From the NCBI RefSeq assembly GCF_031457455.1, contig NZ_JAVDWU010000006.1, forward strand, positions 248,001 through 312,000: a stretch of 64,000 nucleotides of DNA, in the 5' to 3' direction. Every line of letters starts with the position of its first letter. The first letter of the stretch is position 1. This document shows positions 35,969 to 44,863 of the stretch, piece by piece. The stretch is from Hydrogenophaga palleronii_A (lineage in GTDB: Bacteria > Pseudomonadota > Gammaproteobacteria > Burkholderiales > Burkholderiaceae_C). A model generated the notes under the pieces. It did no database searches. It was not told where the DNA came from and worked only from the letters and a program-made list of their open reading frames with translations. Position numbers and translations under genes: made by a program.

Positions 35969-36945
35969 TGGGGGCCGCAATGAGCGCGATGACGGCGCTG
36001 GTTCTCACCGCATTTGCAGCGTACACGGGGGCTTGGTACCTGGGCATGGTCGAAGGCAATTTCGCCTTGTTGCTGATGATGGCCACCTTCGTCACCGGTA
36101 TTTACTGGATCGCCGAGAAGCTGGTGTTCCTGCCCCAGCGAAAGAAAGCAGCTGATCAATTGCTGGTCGAGCACGATGCTCGAAGGGCTGCTTTGCAGCA
36201 GCAGGGCTTCAGTCAGATCGAGGGAGATGTCGATACGGCCCGCCAGAAGATCCTCGCTCAGCCGTGGTGGCTCGACTGGACCGCTGGTCTGTTTCCGGTG
36301 ATTCTGGCCGTGTTCGTACTTCGGTCGTTTTTGTTTGAGCCGTTCAAGATCCCGTCCGGTTCCATGATTCCGACGCTGCGTGTGGGTGATCTGATCCTGG
36401 TGAACAAATTTCACTATGGCATCCGATTGCCGGTTTTCAACACGAAGCTGATGGCCAACAACGATCCGCAGCGTGGTGATGTCATGGTCTTTCGCTACCC
36501 TCCGCAGCCCAGCCTCGACTACATCAAGCGCGTGGTGGGTTTGCCCGGCGACGAAGTGGCCTACATGAACAAGTCGCTCACGGTCAATGGTCAACCCGTG
36601 CCCAAGGTCGCCCAACCTGAGTTCTTCGACAACGACAGCATGCGTTACGCGCGGCAGTTTCGCGAGACACTGGGGTCGCGTTCTTACAACACGCTCAACG
36701 ACGATGAACGCCCGGCCTTCGTAGCAGGCGCCACCGAGTTTCCCTTCAAGGACAGTTGTCGCTATTCTGTTGAAGGCGTGATCTGCAAGGTGCCAGAAGG
36801 GCACTACTTTTTGATGGGCGACAATCGGGACAATTCGCTCGACTCTCGCTATTGGGGGTTTGTGCCTGAGGCCAACATCGTCGGCAGAGCTTTTTTCGTG
36901 TGGATGAATTTTGGTGATTTGGGGCGTATTGGCGCCTTTGAATAG
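35968..36945 (+). CDS. lepB: Signal peptidase I
   Basis: Inner-membrane protease that removes Sec and Tat signal peptides, 325 residues. Two N-terminal membrane segments lie near 8-27 and 31-50, with a third near 104-119. The catalytic dyad is Ser132 in IPSGSMIPTLRVGD and Lys187 in DYIKRVVGLPGD; GDNRDNSLDSRYWGFV is the conserved box E. The start ATG overlaps the lepA stop by one base. Confidence 0.97.
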   Translation: MGAAMSAMTALVLTAFAAYTGAWYLGMVEGNFALLLMMATFVTGIYWIAEKLVFLPQRKKAADQLLVEHDARRAALQQQGFSQIEGDVDTARQKILAQPWWLDWTAGLFPVILAVFVLRSFLFEPFKIPSGSMIPTLRVGDLILVNKFHYGIRLPVFNTKLMANNDPQRGDVMVFRYPPQPSLDYIKRVVGLPGDEVAYMNKSLTVNGQPVPKVAQPEFFDNDSMRYARQFRETLGSRSYNTLNDDERPAFVAGATEFPFKDSCRYSVEGVICKVPEGHYFLMGDNRDNSLDSRYWGFVPEANIVGRAFFVWMNFGDLGRIGAFE

Positions 36946-36979
36946 ATCTGTTCTTTTCGGCCAATCTGGAGATCATGAA

Positions 36980-37327
36980 ATGAAAACGAAAAAACATCAG
37001 CAAGGGCTTACCTTTTTCGGATTGCTGGTGGTCGGCATCCTGCTCGCTCTTGCAGGGGTGGTGGCTGCACAGGTTGTGCCCACCTACATTGAATACCTGG
37101 CCGTGCAAAAAGCGGTGAGGCAGGCGTCGGCGGGAACGACGGTCGCAGAGGTACGAAACATTTTTGACAAGGCCGCCACAATCGACGACATCCGCACCAT
37201 TTCAGGCAAGGACCTCGTGATTGGCAAAGAGGGCGATCGTGTGGTGGTCTCGTTTTCTTATGACCGGGAAATCCATCTGACCGGGCCGGCTTACCTGGTG
37301 ATGCGATACGAGGGGCGTTCGCGATGA
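36980..37327 (+). CDS. DUF4845 membrane protein
   Basis: A 115-residue protein of unknown function, conserved between lepB and rnc in betaproteobacteria. Residues ~10-30 (LTFFGLLVVGILLALAGVVA) form a single membrane helix that resembles a pilin-like N-terminus; the remainder (PTYIEYLAVQKAVRQASAGT, VVVSFSYDREIHL) is probably periplasmic. The ATG at 36980 was chosen because it places the helix at the N-terminus. The context suggests some link to secretion or rRNA processing, but this is only synteny. Confidence 0.85.
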   Translation: MKTKKHQQGLTFFGLLVVGILLALAGVVAAQVVPTYIEYLAVQKAVRQASAGTTVAEVRNIFDKAATIDDIRTISGKDLVIGKEGDRVVVSFSYDREIHLTGPAYLVMRYEGRSR

Positions 37328-37370
37328 ACATGTGGGACGGTGAACGTTGCCCGGTGGGGTGCCCTGGCTC

Positions 37371-38066
37371 TTGAACGCAGATCTGACAGCGCTGCAACAG
37401 CGCCTGGACCACAGGTTCAACCACCTGCGCCTCCTTGAGCGCGCACTGACCCATCGCAGTTTTTCCTCGGATCACAATGAGCGCCTGGAGTTTCTGGGCG
37501 ATTCCGTGCTGAACCTGGCTGTTTCCGGCCTCCTCTTCGAAAAGCTCAGTGATTTGCCTGAGGGCGATTTGTCACGGGTACGTGCCAACCTGGTCAAACA
37601 GGACACCCTGTTTCAAATGGCGGTTTCGCTGGGACTGGCTTCGGTGCTTCGTCTGGGCGATGGCGAGAAGCGCTCGGGTGGGCACAAGCGTCCGTCCATC
37701 CTGGCGGACGCACTGGAAGCCATCATCGGCGCTGTGTACCTGGATGCCGGATTCGACGCCGCCGCGGCCATGGTGCGTCGCTTGTATGCCGACGTGGAGC
37801 TGAACGCCCAAATGGGTGCCATGGGCAAAGACCCCAAGACGGAATTGCAGGAGTGGCTGCAGGCGCGCAAAATGAAGCTGCCTGTTTATCGGGTGGTGGC
37901 CACACTGGGTGAAGCGCACAAGCAAACCTTTGACGTGGAGTGTGCAGTGACCGAGCTCGCACTCAACGAGCGCGGCATTGGGGCTTCCCGGCGAGCGGGT
38001 GAGCAAGCAGCTGCTGCGGCCATGTTGCAGCACCTTGCGTCTCGCTCGGGCGACCGCAAAGCCTGA
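37371..38066 (+). CDS. rnc: Ribonuclease III
   Basis: Double-stranded RNA endonuclease for rRNA and mRNA processing. The endonuclease domain carries ERLEFLGDSVLNLAVS near 38-53 and the conserved catalytic acidic residues in ADALEAIIGAVYLD; the C-terminal double-stranded RNA-binding domain is DPKTELQEWLQARKMKLPVY onward. No ATG gives the proper frame; a TTG at 37371 (231 residues) preceded by GGTGGGGTG fits the family start (NADLTALQQRL). A TTG at 37347 or GTG at 37359 are alternatives. A weak start may keep RNase III levels low. Confidence 0.95.
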   Translation: MNADLTALQQRLDHRFNHLRLLERALTHRSFSSDHNERLEFLGDSVLNLAVSGLLFEKLSDLPEGDLSRVRANLVKQDTLFQMAVSLGLASVLRLGDGEKRSGGHKRPSILADALEAIIGAVYLDAGFDAAAAMVRRLYADVELNAQMGAMGKDPKTELQEWLQARKMKLPVYRVVATLGEAHKQTFDVECAVTELALNERGIGASRRAGEQAAAAAMLQHLASRSGDRKA

Positions 38067-38127
38067 CGCCCACCTGCATACGATGTGCTCCCGACACATC
38101 CAGACCGAACCAAGTTGATCCGAACAC

Positions 38128-39174
38128 ATGCCCAAACATCCTGCCCATCCACTCGACTCGACAGCCAGGCCTGTTCTACCTGGCACCGATGCCGAGCTCG
38201 ACGCCATGCTGGCACGTGCACTGGGCAAGTCAGGGGGTGAGACTGCAGAAATCGACTCTCCGGCAGATGTGCCATCAGAGGTGGTGGATCCTGCGGTGCA
38301 GCGATGTGGCTACGTGGCCATTGTCGGCAAACCCAACGTCGGGAAATCGACTCTGCTCAATGCACTGGTGGGACAAAAGGTCAGTATCACTTCGCGCAAG
38401 GCGCAGACCACGCGCCACCGGATCACAGGCATGCGCACGCTCGGGGCCACTCAGTTCGTGTTTGTCGACACACCCGGCTTTCAGACCCGGCACGGCAATG
38501 CGCTGAACCGGGCGCTCAACAAGACCGTGCTGGGTGCGGTCAGTGATGTGGACTTGATTCTGTTCGTGGTGGAGGCTGGTCAGTTCAATCTGGCCGATGC
38601 CAAGGTGTTGTCGCTGCTGCCCGCGAATGTGCCCGCCATATTGGTGGCCAACAAGTTCGATCTGGTTCATCGCCGGGGTGAACTGGCCCCCTGGTTGCGC
38701 TCCATGCAGGAACGCCATCCCTTCTCCGAATTCGTGCCCATGTCGGCCAAGGCGTCCAAAGACATTGAGCGCCTGTTCGGCATCTGCGAGAAGTACCTCC
38801 CGCAACAGCCCTGGATGCACAGTCCTGATGACCTGACCGACCGGAGCGAACGCTTCATGGCCAGCGAGATGGTGCGTGAGAAGCTGTTTCGGCTCACCGG
38901 CGATGAGCTGCCCTATACCTCAACCGTGATCATCGACAAGTTCGAAGAGGAAGGGCGCCTCAAGCGCATAGCCGCCACCATCGTGGTCGAACGTGAAGGC
39001 CACAAGGGCATGGTCATTGGCGACAAGGGTGAAAAGCTCAAACGCATTGGCACCGAAGCGCGGCAAGAGCTTGAAAAACTCTGGGATTGCAAGGTGTTCC
39101 TGGAACTCTGGGTGAAGGTGCGTTCTGGCTGGGCCGACGACGATGCCCGCGTGCGCTCTTTCGGTTATGAGTGA
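38128..39174 (+). CDS. era: GTPase Era
   Basis: GTPase needed for 16S rRNA maturation and 30S assembly. The protein has 348 residues, about 45 longer than E. coli Era because of an N-terminal acidic, Pro-rich extension up to residue ~60. G1 is GKPNVGKSTLLNAL near 69, G3 DTPGFQ, G4 NKFDLV, and the KH domain carries GHKGMVIGDKGEKLKRIG near 295. It directly follows rnc, the conserved order. Confidence 0.97.
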   Translation: MPKHPAHPLDSTARPVLPGTDAELDAMLARALGKSGGETAEIDSPADVPSEVVDPAVQRCGYVAIVGKPNVGKSTLLNALVGQKVSITSRKAQTTRHRITGMRTLGATQFVFVDTPGFQTRHGNALNRALNKTVLGAVSDVDLILFVVEAGQFNLADAKVLSLLPANVPAILVANKFDLVHRRGELAPWLRSMQERHPFSEFVPMSAKASKDIERLFGICEKYLPQQPWMHSPDDLTDRSERFMASEMVREKLFRLTGDELPYTSTVIIDKFEEEGRLKRIAATIVVEREGHKGMVIGDKGEKLKRIGTEARQELEKLWDCKVFLELWVKVRSGWADDDARVRSFGYE

Positions 39175-39273
39175 ATGCCAGGCCCCGTCCTGCCTCACCC
39201 TCGTGTGAAGGGGACTGCCAGCGGGGTGGCACCACCTCCCGCGCGGGTGCTTTTGCGTTGATGGGCGCTTGAC

Positions 39274-40092
39274 ATGGCTTCACGTCGATTTGCTGACGAG
39301 TCCGCATTTGTCCTCCATCGGTACGACTGGAGCGAATCGAGCCTTGTGCTGGAGGTGTTCACCCGCCACCACGGACGCATCGCCTTGGTGGCGAAAGGGG
39401 TCAAGCGGCCGACGTCGCAATTCCGCCCGGTGTTGTTGCCACTGCAGCCGCTCCTGTTGAGCTGGGGTGGAGACGCCGAAGTCAGAACGCTCAAATCGGC
39501 TCAATGGCAGGGAGGGCATGTCATGCCGACCGGGGAGGCCCTGCTGTCGGGCAGCTACTTGAACGAACTGCTGATGCGCCTTCTGGCCCGGGACGACGCA
39601 CATGAGCGGCTGTTTGATCATTACGCGATGGCGGTTCAACTGCTGGCGGAGCAAAGCGATACACAGGAACTCTTGCTGAGGGCTTTCGAGCTGTTGCTGT
39701 TGAAAGAAGTCGGTCTGCTTCCGGACCTGTCCCGAGACGGCAGTTCCATGGTGGCCGTGGATCCTCAAAAAGCCTACGTGCTGGTGCCCGAGAGCGGACT
39801 GCGCCTGGCACAAGAGGGCGACAGCCGCCCGCTGTCTGGTGAGCAGTGCCTGGATCTCTACCGTGCCATGGAGGGAAACAGTTCCTTTCTGGCAACTCTG
39901 CGAGCATGTGCTTCCTGCATGGCGGCGCTGCGCATACCTTTGCGGGGCCTGCTGCACTACCATTGCGGTGTTCAGGTGTTCAAGACCCGGCAACTGATGA
40001 TCGATGTACAGGCCATGATGCGCTCTGGTGTCCCACCCGCGCCCGACAACGCTCCACCTCCCGTCCAGAACCTTTCTTCCGCACCCACATGA
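39274..40092 (+). CDS. recO: DNA repair protein RecO
   Basis: RecFOR-pathway mediator that helps load RecA on SSB-coated DNA, 272 residues. The N-terminal OB domain shows AFVLHRYDWSESSLVLEVFT and KGVKRPTSQFRPVL; the helical C-terminal domain includes LRACASCMAALR, a remnant of the zinc-binding site, and LRGLLHYHCG. The stop overlaps the pdxJ start as ATGA, so the two are coupled. Confidence 0.94.
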   Translation: MASRRFADESAFVLHRYDWSESSLVLEVFTRHHGRIALVAKGVKRPTSQFRPVLLPLQPLLLSWGGDAEVRTLKSAQWQGGHVMPTGEALLSGSYLNELLMRLLARDDAHERLFDHYAMAVQLLAEQSDTQELLLRAFELLLLKEVGLLPDLSRDGSSMVAVDPQKAYVLVPESGLRLAQEGDSRPLSGEQCLDLYRAMEGNSSFLATLRACASCMAALRIPLRGLLHYHCGVQVFKTRQLMIDVQAMMRSGVPPAPDNAPPPVQNLSSAPT

Positions 40093-40907
40093 CCCCTGCC
40101 ACATCTCCTGGCACCTCCAGCACGGCCTTGTCTGTCAACCTGAACAAGGTGGCCCTGGTGCGCAACACCCGACATCTGGGCATACCTTCGGTCGTTCGGG
40201 CGGCGACCCTGTGCCTTGAGGCGGGTGCACAAGGCATCACGATCCATCCCCGTCCCGACGAACGCCATGTGCGCCTTGGCGATGTGTTCGAACTGGGCGA
40301 GCTCATGCGGTCCTGGCCCGACCGGGAGTTCAACATTGAGGGCAACCCCCTTCACAACCTGATGAACGTGGCGCGCGAGGTGAAGGCAAAGGGGTTGCCG
40401 TTGCACCAGTTGACCTTCGTGCCCGACAGCGAAGGCCAGTTCACCAGCGATCACGGCTGGTCTTTTCCGCAGGATGAAGAAAAGCTTCGCACCCTGATCG
40501 CTCAGGGGCAGGCGCTGGGGGCGCGCGTGAGCCTTTTCATGGATGCCGATGCGGTTGCCATGAGCGCCGCGCGTGCAGTGGGCGCGGATCGGGTAGAGCT
40601 GTACACCGAGCCCTATGCCGCAGCCTGGCAGCAGCCGTCAGAGCGCGCCTTGCAACTGGACCGGTTTCGGGCTGCCGCACAGGCCGCTGCAGCGGTGGGT
40701 CTTGGTGTGAATGCCGGCCATGATCTCAACCGGGAAAATCTGGCAGCGTTTCTTCGCCAGGTGCCTGGCGTGCGCGAGGTGTCCATTGGTCACGCCTTGA
40801 TCGCTGATGCTCTCGAAATGGGTTACTCCGCAACGGTCAGGGCCTATCGAATGGTCATGGACGAGGCACAGGCCGGAAGCCATGCATCGCTGGCAGAAGC
40901 CGGATGA
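40089..40907 (+). CDS. pdxJ: Pyridoxine 5'-phosphate synthase
   Basis: Last ring-closing enzyme of DXP-dependent vitamin B6 synthesis, 272 residues. The N-terminus LSVNLNKVALVRNTR, GITIHPRPDERHV, FNIEGNP, TFVPDSEGQFTSDHGW and the VNAGHDLNRENL near 217 are all typical. The start ATG overlaps recO; the extended upstream frame runs through recO and was rejected. The stop overlaps the acpS start as ATGA. Confidence 0.97.
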   Translation: MTPATSPGTSSTALSVNLNKVALVRNTRHLGIPSVVRAATLCLEAGAQGITIHPRPDERHVRLGDVFELGELMRSWPDREFNIEGNPLHNLMNVAREVKAKGLPLHQLTFVPDSEGQFTSDHGWSFPQDEEKLRTLIAQGQALGARVSLFMDADAVAMSAARAVGADRVELYTEPYAAAWQQPSERALQLDRFRAAAQAAAAVGLGVNAGHDLNRENLAAFLRQVPGVREVSIGHALIADALEMGYSATVRAYRMVMDEAQAGSHASLAEAG

Positions 40908-41296
40908 TCTACGGCATAGGCACCGACATTTGCGATATCCGGCGTGTTGAAGCCACCTGGGCGCGCCAGGGCGAGCGTTTCGCTCGACGGGTGCTGGCCG
41001 ACGCCGAGTTTGTTGTCTGGCAGCAGCGCAGCGCGCGCTGGCCCCAGCGCGGTCTTCGCTACCTCGCCACCAGGTTCTCTGCCAAGGAAGCGTTTTCCAA
41101 AGCGGTGGGCATGGGCATGCGGATGCCAATGACCTGGCGAAGCTGCGAGATACGCAACCTGCCCAGCGGTCAACCCGTCATCGTGCTTCATGGTGAGCTC
41201 AAGGCCTGGTTTGAAGGTCAAGGTCTTCGCGCTCACGTCACGGTCACCGACGAAACCGACTACGCGGCCAGCTTCGTGGTCGTGGAGCGGGACTGA
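40904..41296 (+). CDS. acpS: Holo-ACP synthase
   Basis: Transfers the phosphopantetheine arm from CoA to the Ser of AcpP, 130 residues. MIYGIGTDICDIRRVE holds the metal-binding Asp8, and RYLATRFSAKEAFSKAVG near 48-65 is the signature helix. It is coupled to pdxJ by a 4-base overlap, as in most proteobacteria. Confidence 0.97.
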   Translation: MIYGIGTDICDIRRVEATWARQGERFARRVLADAEFVVWQQRSARWPQRGLRYLATRFSAKEAFSKAVGMGMRMPMTWRSCEIRNLPSGQPVIVLHGELKAWFEGQGLRAHVTVTDETDYAASFVVVERD

Positions 41297-41330
41297 ACCA
41301 CGCCCCGCAATCTCTTTCAACCAGTCAGCC

Positions 41331-42422
41331 ATGCACCCCCATGCCCCTTTGATCATTGATGTGGCCGGTTTCTCCCTCAACGCTGACGACCGACGCCGAC
41401 TCGCGCATCCCTTGGTGGGGGGGGTCACGCTTTTTGGTCGCAACTGGCGCGATCGCGCCCAGCTCAGCGCGTTGTGCAAGGAAATCAAGGCGGTGCGAAG
41501 TGACCTCCTGATCGCGGTTGATCACGAGGGCGGGCGCGTGCAGCGCTTCCGTACCGACGGGTTCACCCATCTGCCTCCCATGGCGGAACTGGGTCGGATG
41601 TGGATGTCGCCGGCCAACAAGAATGAGATGGACGGTGCGGCCGCCCTGAGGGCCACCAATGCAGCAGTGGCTGTGGGCTACGTGATGGGTGCCGAACTGC
41701 GCGCTTGCGGGGTGGACCTGAGCTTCACGCCGGTGCTCGATCTGGACCACGGTGGCAGCTCGGTCATTGGCGATCGATCTTTTGCGCGAGATCCCCGGGT
41801 CGTCTCGCTGTTGGCGCAAAGCCTGATGCACGGCCTGCTGCAAAGCGGCATGGGCAACTGCGGCAAGCATTTTCCAGGGCATGGGTTTGTCCGTGCCGAC
41901 TCGCACCTGGCCATCCCCGTCGACAAACGAAGCTTCAAGCGCATCTTGGCCGAAGACGCCGCACCCTATGGCTGGTTGTCTGCCAGTCTGCAGGCGATCA
42001 TGCCGGCTCACGTGATCTATCCCAGCGTGGACTCGCGGCCAGCAGGGTTTTCCGCGCGCTGGTTGCACGATGTGCTGCGACAGCAACTCGGATTCACCGG
42101 CGCAATCTTCAGCGACGACCTGAGCATGGAAGCGGCTCGTCACCTCGATGGCCAACAGGTCAGCTTTGCCGAAGCCGCGCTGGCCGCGCTCACGGCTGGC
42201 GTTGACATGGTGGTGCTGTGCAATCAATCGGTGGTGGACGGCGGGGCACCCATCGATGACGCGATTGAGGCACTCTCCCGCGCCATCTATAAGGGGCAGT
42301 GGACGCCCGAGCCTTCAAGCGAGGCGAGACGACTGGCGTTGCTACCTCGCTCCAAGGCGCCGGATTGGGACGATCTGATGGTCAGCGAGCCCTACATGCG
42401 GGCCATGCATCTGCTGCCCTGA
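41331..42422 (+). CDS. nagZ: Beta-N-acetylhexosaminidase NagZ
   Basis: Cytoplasmic family-3 glycosidase that removes GlcNAc from recycled anhydro-muropeptides. From the ATG at 41331 it has 363 residues. Signatures are LIIDVAGFSL, VDHEGGRVQRF near 64, GVDLSFTPVLDLD and the KHFPGHGFVRADSHLAIP loop near 181 containing the catalytic His-Asp pair; IFSDDLSMEA provides the nucleophilic Asp. It is the last forward gene before the convergent reverse-strand block. Confidence 0.96.
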   Translation: MHPHAPLIIDVAGFSLNADDRRRLAHPLVGGVTLFGRNWRDRAQLSALCKEIKAVRSDLLIAVDHEGGRVQRFRTDGFTHLPPMAELGRMWMSPANKNEMDGAAALRATNAAVAVGYVMGAELRACGVDLSFTPVLDLDHGGSSVIGDRSFARDPRVVSLLAQSLMHGLLQSGMGNCGKHFPGHGFVRADSHLAIPVDKRSFKRILAEDAAPYGWLSASLQAIMPAHVIYPSVDSRPAGFSARWLHDVLRQQLGFTGAIFSDDLSMEAARHLDGQQVSFAEAALAALTAGVDMVVLCNQSVVDGGAPIDDAIEALSRAIYKGQWTPEPSSEARRLALLPRSKAPDWDDLMVSEPYMRAMHLLP

Positions 42423-42451
42423 ACGGTGGTGCCTGGCTGATCAAGCACGGG

Positions 42452-43132
42452 TTAGCCGTCCAGCCCCAGCTTGTCGAGCAGGTCGGACACCAGTTCCAGT
42501 CGCAACAGCGGGTTGTCCAGCGCCATCAGTCGTTGCTTGAGTTCGGTGGGCGCAGGCAACAACTCGGCCCAGCGATTGGCCACCCAGCCGCTGTCGTCCC
42601 AATGGTGCGGCGGCTGAATGGGCAGGTCTTTCAATTGTTCTGGGTCCCGCTCCTGAAGATTGTTCAAGAGCCGTTGCAGGGCGTCACGCGTGCCAGCCAG
42701 ATGGTCCGGAACAGCCACTGTCGGTTCGGTAGCGTCCAGACGCACATCGGCTATCCACAGGCCGTGTGGCAGCTGCTGCCGACGGGTGACATGAAAGCGT
42801 TGAAGTCCTTCACATCGGATCAGCATCAAGCCTGGCTGTGGTCGTTCCAGCTGCGCAATCTGCGCCATGGTCCCGACGGAGTGAAACACCTCTTTGGCAA
42901 AGCTGTCACCGCCGGGGGAGGCATGGGTATCGATCCGGCGCACTTCGCTGCCCACGCTCAAGGCCACGATGCCGAATGGCGCCCCGGCTTTGTGGCAACG
43001 ACCAATCATGTCCAGATAGCGCACCTCGAAAATCCGCAAGGACATCCAACCGCCCGGAAAAAGAACGGTCTGGAGCGGAAACAGGGGCAGCTGTGACAGC
43101 GTGAGCGGTTCAGCCTCGGTCCTCGAGGTCAA
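42452..43132 (-). CDS. Lon N-terminal substrate-binding domain protein
   Basis: A 226-residue standalone version of the Lon protease N-domain, with no ATPase or protease part. LPLFPLQTVLFPGGWMSLRIFEVRYLDM near 16-40 is the diagnostic start, and FGIVALSVGSEVRR follows. Such proteins may bind unfolded or specific substrates; the role is unknown. No ATG or GTG suits the frame; the start is TTG at 43132, overlapping the accD stop as TTGA, which suggests translational coupling. In many relatives folC follows accD, so its location here is a local difference. Confidence 0.85.
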   Translation of the reverse strand: MTSRTEAEPLTLSQLPLFPLQTVLFPGGWMSLRIFEVRYLDMIGRCHKAGAPFGIVALSVGSEVRRIDTHASPGGDSFAKEVFHSVGTMAQIAQLERPQPGLMLIRCEGLQRFHVTRRQQLPHGLWIADVRLDATEPTVAVPDHLAGTRDALQRLLNNLQERDPEQLKDLPIQPPHHWDDSGWVANRWAELLPAPTELKQRLMALDNPLLRLELVSDLLDKLGLDG

Positions 43133-44007
43133 TCGGCGACCACCGCGTCAGCGCTTTGGCGCTGCAACATGGCCAGCGTGCTGGCGATGGTGGCACGCAG
43201 TTCGCGACGATCACAGATGAAATCCACTGCGCCCTTGGTCTGCAGGAACTCAGCCCGCTGGAACCCTTCAGGAAGCTTCACCCGTACGGTGTTTTCGATC
43301 ACGCGAGGTCCTGCAAATCCGATCAATGCCTTGGGTTCGGCGATCACCACGTCGCCGACAAAAGCAAACCCGGCAGAAACGCCGCCCATCGTGGGGTCGG
43401 TGAGCACGCTGATGTAGGGCAGACCCTTCTTGGCCAAGCGGGTCAGCGCGGCATTGGTCTTGGCCATCTGCATCAGAGACAACAAGCCTTCCTGCATGCG
43501 CGCGCCGCCGGTGGCGGTGAAACACACGAAAGGGACCTTTTGCGCAATCGCTTCTTCCACGCCGCGAACGAAACGTTCACCGACCACCGAACCCATGGAA
43601 CCACCCATGAAGTCGAACTCGAAGCAGACCGCCACCAGGCTGATGCCGTGCACGGCGCCGCCCATGACGATCAGCGCATCGGTCTCACCGGTGGTTTCCA
43701 AGGCCTCCTTCAAGCGCTCAGGGTATTTGCGGCTGTCCTTGAACTTGAGGGCATCCACCGGCAGCACTTCCTGGGCCAGTTCGTAGCGGCCTTCGGCATC
43801 GAGAAAAGCATTCAGCCGCGCGCGCGCACCGATCCGGTGGTGGTGACTGCAGTGGGGGCAGACGTTCTGGTTTTTTTCCAGATCGTTCTTGTACAGCACC
43901 GCCTCGCAGCTGGGACACTTGATCCACAGGCCTTCGGGCACGCTGCGGCGCTCGGTGGGGTCGGTGGGGGTGATCTTGGGGGGCAGCAGTTTTTCTAGCC
44001 AGGACAT
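43129..44007 (-). CDS. accD: Acetyl-CoA carboxylase carboxyltransferase subunit beta
   Basis: Beta subunit of the enzyme that makes malonyl-CoA, 292 residues from the ATG at 44007. A strong AAAGGAGAAAAC precedes it. The zinc ribbon CPSCEAVLYKNDLEKNQN then CPHC near 30-52 and the crotonase-fold body with VCFTATGGARMQEG and GFAGPRVIENTVR identify AccD. It lies 46 bases after trpA on the same strand, the conserved betaproteobacterial arrangement. Confidence 0.97.
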   Translation of the reverse strand: MSWLEKLLPPKITPTDPTERRSVPEGLWIKCPSCEAVLYKNDLEKNQNVCPHCSHHHRIGARARLNAFLDAEGRYELAQEVLPVDALKFKDSRKYPERLKEALETTGETDALIVMGGAVHGISLVAVCFEFDFMGGSMGSVVGERFVRGVEEAIAQKVPFVCFTATGGARMQEGLLSLMQMAKTNAALTRLAKKGLPYISVLTDPTMGGVSAGFAFVGDVVIAEPKALIGFAGPRVIENTVRVKLPEGFQRAEFLQTKGAVDFICDRRELRATIASTLAMLQRQSADAVVAD

Positions 44008-44053
44008 GTTTTCTCCTTTGCGTGGACGGCTCGCGACCGACGCGAATTCGGGA

Positions 44054-44863
44054 TTATGCGTCGAGCGCTTTTCGGATGGTGCGAAGGAAATTCGACGCCA
44101 CGGCAATCACTTTTTCGTGGGGTTCATTCTCGATCAGCTGAATGATCTTGCTGCCGATCACCACCGCATCGGCTGACTGCCCAATGGCTCTGGCGGTCTC
44201 GGCGTCCCGAATCCCGAAACCCACGCCGACCGGAACACTGACATGCGCGCGTATGCGCGGCAACATGGCTTCGACCTGGCCAATGTCCAGCGTGCCGGCA
44301 CCGGTGACGCCTTTGAGAGACACGTAATAGACATAGCCACTGGCCACACGCGCCACCTGTGCCATGCGCTCGTCGGTGGAGGTGGGCGCGAGCAGGAAGA
44401 TCAGGTCCATGCCGTGCGCACGCAGGTCGGCGGCAAAGTCTTCACACTCTTCGGGCGGGTAGTCAACGATGAGCACGCCGTCCACACCAGCCGCGCTGGC
44501 GTTCCGGACGAACGCCTTGGTGCCGTGCTTCTGGTCGTAGCGTTCAACCGGATTGGCGTACCCCATGAGCACCACGGGGGTGGTGGTGTCGCGTTCGCGA
44601 AAGGTCTTGACCATGGTCAGCACCTGGGTGAGCCCAATGCCCAGCGCCAGCGCACGGTCACCGGCCTTTTGAATCACCGGGCCGTCGGCCGAAGGATCTG
44701 AAAAAGGCACACCCAGTTCGATCACGTCGGCGCCGGCCTCGACCATGCCGTGCATCAGGTCCGGTGTGATGTCGGCATAGGGAAAGCCGGCGGTGACGTA
44801 CGGGATGAGCGCTTTGCGGTTCTGGGTCTTCAACGCGCCCAGCGCGGTTTCGATGCGACTCAT
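44054..44863 (-). CDS. trpA: Tryptophan synthase subunit alpha
   Basis: Cleaves indole-3-glycerol phosphate to indole, which is channelled to TrpB. The 269-residue TIM barrel has the catalytic Glu and Asp in VIELGVPFSDPSADGPVIQ near 48-63, VDYPPEECEDF and GFGIRDAETA. It overlaps the trpB stop (ATGA), fitting a 1:1 complex. Confidence 0.97.
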   Translation of the reverse strand: MSRIETALGALKTQNRKALIPYVTAGFPYADITPDLMHGMVEAGADVIELGVPFSDPSADGPVIQKAGDRALALGIGLTQVLTMVKTFRERDTTTPVVLMGYANPVERYDQKHGTKAFVRNASAAGVDGVLIVDYPPEECEDFAADLRAHGMDLIFLLAPTSTDERMAQVARVASGYVYYVSLKGVTGAGTLDIGQVEAMLPRIRAHVSVPVGVGFGIRDAETARAIGQSADAVVIGSKIIQLIENEPHEKVIAVASNFLRTIRKALDA

